Shown here: in pieces, positions 1 through 16,924 of the stretch
Layout: each line of letters starts with the position of its first letter
Position numbering within the stretch: the stretch's first letter is position 1
NCBI GenBank assembly: GCA_030549495.1
Contig: JAUIRK010001056.1
Coordinates: forward strand, 797,501-861,500
Direction: 5' to 3'
DNA length: 64,000 nucleotides
Source of the DNA: Nectonema munidae
Taxonomy: Eukaryota; Nematomorpha; Nectonematoida; Nectonematidae
Made by a program: the position numbers and the translations under genes
Notes under the pieces: generated by a model
What the model saw: the letters and a program-made list of their open reading frames with translations, nothing else
Database searches by the model: none
Told to the model about the DNA's origin: nothing

Positions 1-6166
<6,166 letters not shown>

Positions 6167-6336
6167 CAAGAATGAATTTTTTGAAGTCTGCACTTCCATT
6201 GTAAAAATCCTTTAAAATACGATAAAATATGTAATTTTCCCCATTTTTTCGAAGTCTAAACTCTGATTCCACAGCTTCTATTTCTCTTTCCACTTCCTCA
6301 GTAGAGTACTGTGCATGCACAAAGGAAGACAAAAAT
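6167..6336 (-). CDS. M16 protease exon d (EREIEAVESEF helix)
   Basis: 170 nt, preceded by aaatttag and ending CTTG|gtaaat. One base completes a leucine from exon c, giving L-F-L-S-S-F and so on, colinear with LDRFAQFFISPLF of IDE. It then encodes STEEVEREIEAVESEF, the conserved block whose glutamates include the third zinc ligand, and ends in FKKFILG, equivalent to the KFxxGN block. Read-through past the donor meets a stop, which supports the splice site. Confidence 0.8.
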
Positions 6337-9300
6337 CTAAATTTGAAAGCAGCTCGATCAAAGAGTAATACGAAATGAGAAACCCAGAACAAAAAATGTT
6401 TAGGAGGAACTAGAACTAAAAAAATATTAGAGATAGGGACGCGAAATCTCATTGCTGCATTTTACAATTATTTTCCTATTTCTTTCATCGCTCATCTGTA
6501 GAAGAGAATGGAATGTGCAAAGATTAAAGTGCAAAGGGAAAAAAAAATTTAACTGTAGGTAAATATTTTAAAAATTCCTTACTAGTTAATTTTAAATTGA
6601 AAATTTTAATGGTCTTCAAAGCCCAGTGTCACTACGGTGGCACTAAATATCGAACCCAGCTTTTCTAACACTCTTTACATCGGAGTAGCGTTATAAGCCC
6701 ACGTTTTCAAAGTTGTTAGGAATGGAACGAAAGAAAATGTCTATTTTTAAAACAATGGAGCTTGCAAATATGTATAAAAATGAGAGATCGAATTAACATA
6801 TTGATTAGGGTGGTCCTTATTTTTGAAGTTTTAAACTTTAATTTCCTTAACCTCTCAAAGTGTTCCCTTCAATAAGAAAATATATGGTATACATTTTTGG
6901 CAATAACTTTATATTTTCTATAAATTTTTCATATTATTCTCCATAATAATATCCTTAAATTTTGCGAGTTCTGATAATTATGATATGGTCATATAAGTTG
7001 TAAATTTCTAAAATTCTAAGAAAAAGGAGGCATTCTTAAAAAGCATTTTCAAAATGATTGAACTAATGTGGAAGAAATATTTCAGAAGTGGGGACTCCTC
7101 AAAAATAATGAAGCAAACTCAACAGAAAAATGAGAAGCACATTCATTCAAGAGTTAGATGATCTTGACGATAAAGCTCACGCAAATGCATTGATTTCTTC
7201 AGCGCTCAGCGTTTGAATGAACTGAAGGATCAAGGAACAAGTTTTAAAGAAAAATGTCTAGAAAAAATAATGAAGTTTGAGGACAAGTGTTGCAAAAGGG
7301 GAGAGATAGAGAGAAAGCTGGTGAAACAGCAGCGTCTGAAAGTGCATTATCGTCATCTAAAAGGAATGAAGAACATTTTCAAAGGGAAACTCACAATCTG
7401 CGCTGCTTAGCTGCATTTCAACTATGTGTGATAACCAAACTTAACATCGGTTTTGCACAGAACAAGGGTATCGGAAAAGAATCAAGATTCGTAGTCGTTG
7501 AAACTGCCGCCACAGTGGGAGAGAATTTTGACATCCGCAACAATTCGATTAGATATTTTGTCATCAGCTTATCAAGCAAGCAATGTTTCGAGGTGTACTT
7601 ACCTTATATTGGAAACTTCTACCTGTCCTGACTGACACTAAAAATCTTTAGTTTCGAATGGGAGGCGATGGAATATTATACATCCTAACCTTTACTAACC
7701 TAACTTTTTGATCAGGGAAATATCAAGCAACATTTGGAGATTTCAAAAATTAGGTTATAATTGTACCTGTCAATCATCGAAAGGTGGTTGTGTCTTTCTT
7801 GTAATGTTTCGAAAAGAAATATTATCGCTTTGATGCAGACATCAACTCTTTTATTTTGCTTATATGATTATTTTTGTTAATCCTTAGCATTAACAAGGAT
7901 GAGTAAGTCTAGTACATGCGTACCGACCTGATATCATATGATAAAAGGGTCATTTGTGCGATCTTCAGATTTTGCTAGCGCCATTCCATCATCAAATTTT
8001 GGGCTATTATTCAATTCTTTCAAAGAATGTTGAGCTAATCATGACTGTGGAGTAGAAATATGCCTGGATCAATGCAAAATTCTCTATTCACTCATGATTG
8101 GGATGTTACGAGTAGTGTGTCCACTTTAAGGTCTTTTTTTCATTCCCCGGGGAACGAGGACCTCGTAATTCCCCGGGGAACGAGGACCTCGTAATTCCCC
8201 GGGGAAGAAAAAGCGATTTTTTTACAGTAAAAACTGTTCAGAAAAGAAAATTTAAAAGTCTCATATAAGATTTTTATTGAAAAAAATTAAAATGCATAAA
8301 AGATTTATGTTTTAAAAAAATATCTAAGAAAAATTAGAGCGTTCAAAGTTTCATTATTCAACTGGTTTCTTATTTTTGTAGAAAAATAACCCATTGACGA
8401 AAAAACACTATTTCGGCATCCACAGAAGTTGGTTTTATGCTCTTTAAATTTTTGAATAAAGTTTCTAAAACTTCGGGCCTCCTATTTGTTTCTAAATAAA
8501 GGTCAAATGTTTTTTTCATTGTTTCCTCTATGCTTGAAATCTTGCTTTTAGTTTCCCGTTCTTCATTTTCATTAATCTTCAGAAATTCGTCCAATTCCTC
8601 CTTCACGCTTTTCTTCTCTGTTTTTTGGTTGCTAACGATTAATGTTTCATCTTTCTTCTCCGTTTCTTCGATATTTTTGTCGTCGAATTACAAAATTTTT
8701 TTTTCAAAAATTCCCCGAGGAAATTTAAAATTTTTTTTCGAGGACGAGGATTTTGAAATTTCACGATTCCCCGGGGACTCGAGGACGAGGAATCCCGGGG
8801 TGGACACCCTAGTTACGAGCACACTTCAAGCTCACTCCACTAGAAGAAAAAGCATTGAGATGCAGAGTGTATAACCTGACCAGCATCTTTTGATCCAGTT
8901 ACAAAGGCTGAACTGCATTCGAGAGTGTATAAGCATGTGGACTAAATGCACAAGAGAGAAGATAGCAAAGAACTTTTGTTATCCTTATTCGGTCATGCAT
9001 TCAGAAACAAAAAATGATCATCTATCTTTTAATTTTTTCACACAGATGAATTTGCTCATTGCTTGAAGTTGACCCAAAAGTTTTGCAGAATATTCAGATG
9101 CATATGCAATCATAAATGCAATAAAAGTAGTTAAATAATGACTCTGATTCATGAATACATATGACACCTCAAACACTCTGAAGAATAGTTTCAGTTTTTC
9201 CTTCATGTTACGGAAGATCATCGATGCATCTCTTCAGACTACAATAAAACTTTTGTATACGCTTATTAAGTTCACTGGATTAAATGAAAAACTTAAATAT

Positions 9301-12300
9301 CTGAAAATATATCATTTAAAATCTCTTTTAAGCATTATTTATCAAAAAAACATAATTACAAAATGTTAATAAAATGCGACTACATTCTAATATTTTCTCC
9401 TCTCTTATATATATATATATATGTGTGTATTTGAATACGAGCATATCACGTTGCAATTTCTAATTAACTAGTGGCAAAAAATTATGAGATCCCGTGTCCA
9501 GCCTTTTGAGATTTCACAAGATATATATTTTTGGTAGTTGCATTATTAATAAATGAAGCAAAGCTTTTATACTCCTGATTTTTACGTTTCAATCAAAAAT
9601 GTGAAGACAAGTTTTTCCCTTAGTTGGGCCAACTCGGATAAAATCAAGTGGAGTAAATTGTAAATACAAAGCACGATAACGCCCTTTCTTACAGTTTGCT
9701 TCGAAAAAAACTTTAAATGAATGAGAAATCAAGGCTTGAACTTACAACTTGAGAGATGATTTGAATTGGTTTGCACCAGAATTAATAAAATACATCGTAG
9801 ACAGATCATCAGTCCATGCATTTGTTCTTGGCAAATTCTGAGTTGGAAAAATGTATTAAATAACAAAAATGTTGAAACAAGACTCAATTAATGCCGAAAG
9901 TGAAATCAAAATAAATTCATATATGCATAAGTTTATTTTCACTGAGCTGATCCTTTGAAGAAAAGAATTTTGAGGAGTAATTGTCAGCTTTCTTTATCAA
10001 TGGATTTGTATTTATTTGAGTGTCTAATGACTAGAATTTGGTTCCGCGGATCTATGGAAGACGAAATCCTATGTTTTAGCAATTTTGGAATGAAATTTCC
10101 AAATTTGAGATTCTTAAAATTTTTCTTCAACTTCAAATATTATAAATTATTTAATAAATTGTAATTCATTTTTATATTGTAATTTTTAGAATATATTTAT
10201 ATAAATTTGAAGTTAGGTTATATATAATTTGTATTTTTATGAATAATATACATTTTTTACTTCTAAAGGGTATTTTTAAATTCTAAATACTTTTTTTTTA
10301 TTTTACTTTACTAATGTTACGACCCTTTAACACGACGTCCTGAGAGTGTGGCAACATTGAATTAAAATAAAATAGGATAAAAACACGAAGGATATAAAAA
10401 AAGGCCTTCAAAATATGATGAAATAAATAACAAAGAAAATTTCCATTAAGCAAATAGTCTACACGTCTAGTCAAAATGCAGCATTAAAACTTCTTCTTCA
10501 TCTTATCCCCTTATTGGGGGTCGATGGCTTTGATCCGTTCTCTCCAAAGCTTTCTGTCTGTAGCATCGCTTTCTTTCAAACCAAATTTTTTCATACTTTC
10601 TTCCAAATCATCTCCCCATCTCATTTTTTGCCTTCCTCTTTTCCTTTTACCTGCTCATCGTATGCTTTCCTTATTTTCTCATCCTTTTCCCTTCTCAGCA
10701 CGTGTCCATACCATTTTATTTTGTTCTTTTCGATTACATCTATCACACTCGTCATTACTTTTGTTCTTCGTCTCATTTCTTTATTCCTGATTCTATCTCT
10801 TCTTGTTACATTTAACATCATTTTCATTACAGACACTTCCAACTTATTCTTTTCTTTCTTTTTCAGACACCAACATTCTGAACCGTAAGTCATGACTGGT
10901 CTCACTATGGCTAAATACACTTTGGCCTTCAGTTTCATTGGCAGCTTTTTATCGTTTAAAACTGTCTTAACTTCTTTCCATTTTGCCCAACTCGCATTCA
11001 ACCTCGACTGTACATCCTTACTACAACTTCCTTACTTTTCAATAACTGGCCCTAAATACTTGAACTCTTGCACTTGTTTCAATTCGATCCCATGCTTATC
11101 TTTTATGCTTATCACAGCGTTTTCATTACTACAGACTTTCACCACTTCAGTCTTACGTGAATTCAATCTCAGGCCTTTTCTTTCGAGACATTCTTGCCAC
11201 ATAAACAGTCTTTCTTGCATTTCATTTTCACTGTCTGCTATTATTACCAAATCATCAGCGAACAAAAGTTCTCAAAGGTCACATCCCCTTGGTGTACGCC
11301 TACATTTATATCAAACTCCTCTGAGCATCCATTCATTGTTCTAATCGAAGTCTTAGAGTTCTTGTATGTTTCTTGAAATAAACTTACAAGCTTTTCACTA
11401 ACACCTTTTTCTCTCAAGCTCCAGTATACGATATCTCTTGAAACTCTGTCATATGCCTCTTCTAAGTCTACAAAGCTACAAAATAAAGGCAGATTTCCTT
11501 CTAGTCTTTTTTCCATCAATTGTCTTACTATAAATATCGGATCCACTATACTTTTACCATGCATGAAGCCAAACTGATTCGAGTCTATAATTCTCTCTAG
11601 CAGTTTCAACCCATGTTCTAGCAATTTAATTTCCCGGTAATTTTCGCAATTCAACACATCTCTTTTATTCTTGTAAATCGGAAAAATTAAGCTTTTAGTC
11701 CATTCTTCCGGCATTCTTTCTTCCTTCCAAATGAATTCCAGCAATCTAGTCGTCATCTTCAAACATTTTTCTCCGCCTGCTTTTATCATATCTATACTAA
11801 CTTCACTGATTCCTTTTGCTTTGTTTTTTTTCATTTCTTTCATTGCTTCCAATACTTCTCTTTCTTCAAAAACAAACTCAGGAAACTCAACTTTTTCTCC
11901 TTTATCTTTGAGTTCATGGTTATTTTCAACATTTAGTAGCTCCTCAAAGTACTCTTTCCATCTGTTCTCAATTTCTTCATCCTTGAATAAAATTTTTCCT
12001 TCTTTGTTTTTTATAATGTCCACATTTCCAGTTTCTTGCATATCTCTTTGCCTAGATTTTGCAAATTTGAAAATTTGCTTGCCTCCATCTTTATTCCCCA
12101 GTGATTTGTACATTTTTTCTGTTTCATTTGCTTTCAATTCAGAGATAGTCCTTTTTGTTTCTCTCTTCTTAATTTTATATATCTGGTTATCCTTTTCTGA
12201 TTTACTTTTCTGCCATTTCTTGAAAACTAACTTTTTATCTTTCAATACTTCTCTAACATCCTCCTTCCACCACTATGTTTCTTTTTGAGTTTTCTTACCT

Positions 12301-15300
12301 TTTTTTCTTTTACCCAGCACCTCCTTACTTGCAACCAACAAACTGTTTTTGAGGTGACTCGCATTTCTTCAATATCTTCATCTATTTGTTTTTCCATCAA
12401 ACTTTTCTCAACTATTTTCTCGTATCTTTCCTGATTTTTTTTATCTTCGAGTAGCCATGTCTTAAATCTACCTATCTTCATAAATTTTCGTTTTTTCTCT
12501 TTAGTAATAAACATATCAATTATAACAATTCTGTGTTATGATACAATGTCACTTCCAGGCATAACTTTGCAATTCTTGACACATTTTCTTTTTCCCTGTT
12601 TGACCATGAAGAAGTCTATTTGGCTTTTTTTGCCCCCACTGCTATATGTTATCAAATGACTATCCTTCTTTCTAAAATTTGTGTTAAATATGGTCAAATC
12701 GTTTCTTTGTGCCAAGTCTAATATCCTTTCGCCGTCTTCCTTTCTATTACCAAAACCGTGTACACCATGAACTCCATCGTACCCATCACTATCCTTGCCG
12801 ATTTGACCGTTAAAGTCACCTGCCAAAATAACTGTTTCAGTGTCAGGAATCTCTGATAGTAAACTATCTACTTTTTCTGCAAACTCATTTTTTCCCTCTC
12901 TACTACAACCAACTTGAGGCGCATATATTGACAAAACTGTTATAATTTCATCAATGCCTTTCAGCTTCAATAAAATTATTCTGTCACCTGCTTTTCTTAC
13001 TTCAATTACCCTTTTATTTCATTTTTCACTCATAATCACACCTACAACTTTATACAATTTTGAAAACTTGAATGAGCTTTCTAGAAGTATTTCCGCTCCA
13101 TTTTGTCTCCTGTACGGAAGCACAGTAGGAAGTACTTTTCCTGTGAGTGTACCTACATTCCATGAAGCTATTCTAAGTATATAGAAAAAGTGAGCTTGTC
13201 TTTATTTTATTAATTGTTTTTATAACAATTTGTAAAGATTTGAAAAGGTTTGGTGACATTATTTTACCAACGAGGTGTTGTCTATGAATGACAATGATAA
13301 AAAAAACCTTTGTAGAGGCTAACCATTGACTGTGCGCCGTCTGTTCTAGGCTCTAAAATATTTTTCCAAGAAATGTTTTTTTCAAGAAAAAAGTTTTCTA
13401 CAACTTTGAAAGTTGTTGAATCCTTTGTATCACTAACCAGAGTCTTCGCAAATAAAAATTTCTCTGTAAATTATGAATTGTCATCAATGTATCTAACACA
13501 AGATCTAGAAGAGCGTGTGTCAATCTTATTAATGCATCATTATGATTGGAATCTATTATTCATATGATAATTCATTATCCATTATGATTGATCAAATGCA
13601 AAAGAATAAAAACTTCACTGTAAATTATATATTAAAAATATTAAAATTTAAGAGATAAATCTCGTCGAAAGCCCCCCTTGACATTAAAAGCTTAAAATAA
13701 AAATTATAAACCCCCGAGGCGATAATGACCTGGTTGGTGACCCATGCTCTAGGTTTTCAAATTTTATATCCACATCGACATCTACGGATATGGAAAATTT
13801 AACATATAGGATATGTTGTTTACATTTACGTACAATAAAAACAAAAAAAATTCTAGAAGAAGAATTCATGGCAGACTTTGTTAATAAACTAGAAATTTTA
13901 TGAAAGAAGGCGAATTCGTTTAACGTGAAATAAATTTGATAAAAATATTTGAAAACCTCACGTTACGTTTACTCTCTCATTTTTTAATTTGTAGTTTAAA
14001 ATATTTTTTGATTTAGGATTTATTTATTTTACCAATTTTGGGGCTAACTTCCAAAAAAAGAATATTCATAACAAAAAATCATTTCAAAATCTAAAATCTG
14101 CGATTTTTGTTATAGATAAAATATATTATGTAAAATAATTGTAAAAAGACGTTGAATTAGCCTGTAATTTTGTGAAATTATTCAAAAACGAAAAATAAAA
14201 TTTTAGAGTTTTTAAGAGAATAATTGCATGCTCCTTTCATTAAAAGAAGGAAATGAATCAAAATTGGAATCAAGAAAACATTGTTTTATCATAGTTGAAA
14301 ATTTTCTTGCTTTGATTGTCAATCAAGATACCACAAGGTGTTGGGTTTGATTCAGCATCAAGCCTTTTTTGTTCATAATGCGATATAAGCTGTACACTCG
14401 CGCTTGTTGATAAAAAACCTTTAACTTTCAATCATACTTGCCCAAATTGAATATTCGGTACAAATGGCAATTACGATTTGTAGCGTTACAATTGGCATCC
14501 TTGATCGATCATTTTAGCAAGACGTATATATTGAAATATTGTAAGTTAGACTTATATATAAAATTTGACTTACCTTTTTAGTAGACAGAAACAGAAGATG
14601 CTCATACAAATGGGCCATTCCTGGAGCGAATGGCGGATCATTCGAGGCTCCTTGCAAAAATAGAAAAAGCAAATAAATTTGTGTCTATTCTATTTAAAAT
14701 TGTGATAACACTAAATTGCAATTCCATTTAAATCACTGATAAAGAAAAATTTAAAGAAGTGAGAAAACTTCTTAGAAAAAGCATTTAAATAAGGTTTCAA
14801 AAAAGTTAGAAAAAATTTAGTGAATAATCCCTTCTTCAAGTGGGGTGTGATTGCTTTCTTATATCATTTGAAAAAATCTGAAGAGACACGTATTATTCAA
14901 GTGAATAAATGTTTTCCTTTTTCTTGTTGTCTATTTTTTATCTCAGCTCCAATTTTTAAAATGGTGGTTTTTTTCCTTTTTCTATACGGTTGACCACCTC
15001 TAATCAGGAAATCACTAATTCGGACCTTTGTTAATTCGGCTGATTATTATGGAAATTGTTAATCGGTAAAATGCTTAAGTAATTTTTGAAATTAACTCAA
15101 AAACATTTGAAAAAATTATCTTTTCAATAAAATTAGCTTTTTATTTTCATTTTGTTTTGTTTTTATAACTTTTCAACCCTATTTTTTCAAGAAAATTAAA
15201 AAAATTTTTTGATTTTTACTTAATTGAAAATCAATTTAAAAAAATATTAAAAGTCATTTAATAAGAAATGAGTTCAGAAAGTTCTAAAAAAACGTGTTAC

Positions 15301-16924
15301 ACTAAGATTTAAAGATAAAGTAACTAGTATTATGCGAAACTTAGATTGTTGGAAAGTCAACTGTTAAAAAAGCAAAAAAAAAGAATTATGTAAGTTTTTT
15401 ACTCATAGCACAAAAAATGAGTGAAAGAAAAACATTGAAGTCTTGTAAATGTTCAGAATTGGATCATGTTCTAATAAAATGTTTTAATCTAGCTTAAGAG
15501 GACAAGTTTAATTGGTTAATTTATCAATTGGCCAATTCAATGAATTTATTACTATCGTAGTACTTTTTAATTAAATTTTTATAGTGCAGATCATTTCATA
15601 CTATTATTTTGCGTACTTCACCTTAAAGATATTTTTGGCTAAAAACTAAAGCTTCGGTGTTTGACTCTAAAATCCCTGGAATAAATTTGGATCACTAAAA
15701 AATAATTTTGGCCCTTATACAAGGATTTTGTATGTTAAATTTAAAAAACTCTTATTTTGCTTCAAAACAAAATTAAGCTATTGTGTCTGTTACTCTTACA
15801 TTTTTAAAATGATCCTTCAATTTTGGACATAGAAACTTCCCAATTTTGTGAGTTCAGATACAAAATAGAGATAATTTTAGGCTCTTTTCATCTCTATGTC
15901 ACATTTTGAAGCATCGATTAAAAAAGACAAAAATAATTTATTTCAATAATGAATTCCTTAAGATATATATAAGCCCAGTAAGTTTTTCAAAATAAATATG
16001 TTCACCAAATATTTTTATCAACTTTTTTTTACAATAATTCTTTCAAGGGGTGTGACTTTTTTACGCAATCATACTCAATGACTGCTATATCAGTCTTTGT
16101 ACTCTCAATTTATTTGAATGGTCCTCGGACATTTCGCCCCATTATTTTCATAAGACAGTGCGTCCCATGGACAATTCGCCCCATTATTTTCATAAGTAAA
16201 AGAGTTTTAGTGAAATCAAAACTTTTGTTGATACTGGTTGGCAGCTCAAATCACAGAATAACAAGCGCATATCATAAAAACAAATGTTTGTGGTGAAAAT
16301 ATGCCGAGATCAAAGCAGTTGTATTCTCGTATAATTTTACTGGCTCTGAAAATTTATAAAAATTTGCTAAAAATCTTTCTCGCCCTTACCCATGTGGTTG
16401 CATCCCTTCTTAGAAATTGGAAAAATGCCTATTCTCTAGTAATTTCGGGAAAATTTAGAAATTCGTATTCATTTTTTACAATTTATTATTGTTTCTTTTT
16501 TTAAAACAGTGTTTAGATGTGGAAAATCAAGTATAATAATAAGTATATTGAGTCTTGAATAACAAATCTTCAAATGATTCTAAAAAGATGAAATGAAAAG
16601 ATAAGCTATGAAAAATGCAATAAAAATTAAACATAATGAAAAAAATTGCGTGTGATTGCGTAAAAAAGTCACACCCCTTTCAACATTTTTCTTAAAAAAA
16701 AGTGATAGCAACAATACATTTCAATTTTAAGAGACAAAAGCTTACCATTGTCCACAAACATAACGGCACCTCCATTTCTTGTACCCGGGCTGCTGATCAA
16801 AAGAGCCTTCAATCCGTTTCTGAAGTAAATGCCTCGATATTTTCTTTTATCAGTTTCAGGCTTTTCGATATCATCCACCACTTTGATTACATGTTCTTCT
16901 ATTCCATCTTTCAAGATTGGTGAT
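6167..16924 (-). CDS. M16 metalloprotease (insulin-degrading enzyme/nardilysin-like), N-terminal part, partial
   Basis: Zinc metallopeptidases of this family degrade small peptides such as insulin or process dibasic sites. Four exons on the minus strand can be joined: 16924-16746, 14650-14574, 9837-9746 and 6336-6167. Seen in order: the family entry region (DKRKYRG..FRNGLKALLIS), then DPP..PGMAHLYEHLLF containing an intact HxxEH zinc/catalytic motif, then NAWTDD....YF, then EREIEAVESEF, which carries the expected downstream zinc-ligand glutamate region. All exon borders have GT/AG (minus strand) and the reading phase is kept at each join. The 5' exon has an AG acceptor, so an upstream exon exists but was not found. 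About 16 residues (the YPxENEY..F segment) are missing between exons 2 and 3: either a roughly 48-nt in-phase exon was missed or it has been lost. The C-terminal three quarters lie to the left. The short loop without an acidic insert favours IDE-like; the EAVESEF/ILG pattern is equally nardilysin-like. Confidence 0.8.
6650..6725 (-). repeat. tRNA-like (SINE-like) fragment
   Basis: The reverse strand contains gggttcgatat, close to a pol III B box, preceded by a degenerate D-arm-like stretch about 50 bp upstream. No cloverleaf can be folded by eye. Possibly a decayed SINE head. Confidence 0.25.
7040..7640 (+). pseudogene. Decayed repetitive ORF family (AHANAL / NSIRYF type)
   Basis: Short open stretches in shifting frames carry ELDDLDDKAHANAL (frame ending about 7200), then a Lys/Glu-rich coiled stretch at 7213-7400, then VVETAATVGENFDIRNNSIR at 7490-7560. 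As I recall them, abundant repeat-encoded ORFs in invertebrate genomes have the same order: a short DIAHADAL motif, a basic linker, then a block ending in NRSSIRR. Frame shifts and stops mark it as dead. The identity of the parent element is inference. Confidence 0.35.
8113..8811 (-). mobile_element. hAT element, 699 bp, with 8-bp TSD
   Basis: Terminal inverted repeats TAGTGTGTCCAC (8113) and, at the right end in reverse complement, TAGGGTGTCCAC. They are flanked by a perfect 8-bp target duplication gttacgag (8105-8112 and 8812-8819), the hAT hallmark. Inside, 8606-8320 on the minus strand encodes the end of a hAT transposase dimerisation region (KPTSVDAE, then MGYFSTKIRNQL in another frame), so there is a frameshift and most of the transposase is deleted. 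Subterminal regions carry GC-rich CCCCGGGG and CGAGGACCTCG palindromes. Confidence 0.9.
8142..8206. repeat. 26-bp GC-rich subterminal repeats of the hAT element
   Basis: About two and a half copies of a 26-bp unit starting at 8142, 8168 and 8194. Each has CCCCGGGG followed by the palindrome CGAGGACCTCG. Degenerate versions recur near the other terminus (8710-8800). They stand out sharply from the AT-rich surroundings and may be transposase-binding sites. Confidence 0.85.
8820..9745. other. Intronic AT-rich DNA of the M16 gene
   Basis: No coding signal seen. Contains a short (AT)n run near 9409-9422. Small open frames on both strands look random. Confidence 0.5.
9746..9837 (-). CDS. M16 protease exon c
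   Basis: 92 nt, preceded by ccaactcag and ending TT|gtaagt. Thirty codons plus two bases encode NAWTDDLSTMYFINSGANQF and flanking residues, aligning to the family block NAxTxxxxTxYxF...xxFxxxLxxF. It enters in phase 0, agreeing with the phase-0 end of exon b, but about 16 residues expected between them are absent. Confidence 0.7.
9838..10490. other. M16 intron, no recognisable feature
   Basis: AT-rich DNA. The missing 48-nt exon would have to lie here or in 13190-14573; no YPxENEY-like segment with splice sites was found. Confidence 0.45.
10494..13180 (-). mobile_element. Decayed LINE (APE endonuclease + reverse transcriptase)
   Basis: Minus-strand non-LTR retrotransposon, 5' to 3' leftward. 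At 13180-13140 it opens with RIASWNVGTLTGK, the start of an AP-endonuclease domain. After an internal deletion it continues with YAPQVG, ILAGDFNG and the QIDF block (12970-12536). A basic linker follows (12514-12242), then an RT domain (12245-11244) with FVDLEEAYDRV and VGVHQGD, then FADDLVIIAD (11265-11240), and the C-terminal region with RPVMTYGSECW and KWYGHVLRRE (11001-10621). RT blocks are missing around 11600 (fingers) and 11265 (between GVHQG and FADD), and there are frameshifts and stops. The 3' end at 10494 has a cttcttcttcatc tail (minus strand GAAGAAG). This is the RTE/'craniofacial development protein 2-like' style of polyprotein, and it is inactive. Confidence 0.9.
13190..14325. 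other. M16 intron, repeats only
   Basis: AT-rich. Around 13670-13750 is a GC-richer patch (cccccgaggcgataatgacctggttggtgacccatg) that resembles a hAT terminus read in reverse (gggtcaccaacc). No exon found. Confidence 0.4.
14326..14450 (+). repeat. SINE copy (tRNA-derived), 5' truncated
   Basis: Contains a B-box-like gggtttgattc, then tail sequence gttcat...gatataagctgtacac, followed by gcttgttgataaaaaacc. The same order and wording recurs at 27560-27715, which defines a dispersed family with two copies in the window. The A-box end is missing here. Confidence 0.6.
14574..14650 (-). CDS. M16 protease exon b with HxxEH zinc motif
   Basis: 77 nt, preceded by ttttgcaag and ending AAG|gtaagt. Two bases complete the glycine from exon a, then 25 codons: DPP.APGMAHLYEHLLFLSTKK. 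His-Leu-Tyr-Glu-His is the inverted zinc-binding motif of M16 peptidases (two histidine ligands and the catalytic glutamate), all intact. The usual phenylalanine and cysteine (HFCEH in IDE) are replaced by leucine and tyrosine. Confidence 0.85.
14651..16046. other. M16 intron, AT-rich
   Basis: At 14986-15050, ttgaccacctctaatcaggaaatcactaattcggacc resembles the subterminal sequence of pogo/Tigger-type elements. No partner end was identified. Nothing else recognisable. Confidence 0.4.
16047..16677. mobile_element. 631-bp terminal-inverted-repeat element, 6-bp TSD
   Basis: A 25-bp perfect TIR starts GGGGTGTGACTTTTTTACGC at 16047; the right copy ends at 16677 in reverse complement. Both ends are flanked by tttcaa (16041-16046 and 16678-16683). 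The interior has no transposase; it carries a 42-bp tandem duplication starting at 16127 and 16169 (ggacaattcgccccatta). Non-autonomous; superfamily not assigned. Confidence 0.85.
16746..16924 (-). CDS. M16 protease exon a (substrate-domain entry)
   Basis: 179 nt. It is preceded by a tttacag acceptor, begins in phase with one base completing a codon, encodes 59 residues and ends at G|gtaagc. It contains KRKYRG and NGLKALLISSPGT, matching the family pattern (YRG.....NG..vLLISdP.T). No methionine starts it, so it is an internal exon. The next exon supplies the two bases that complete a glycine codon. A transposon terminus lies only about 70 bp downstream of the donor. Confidence 0.8.

Noticed and set aside
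10514-12288. Plus-strand open frames opposite the LINE
   Set aside because: Antisense shadows of the minus-strand endonuclease/RT coding sequence.
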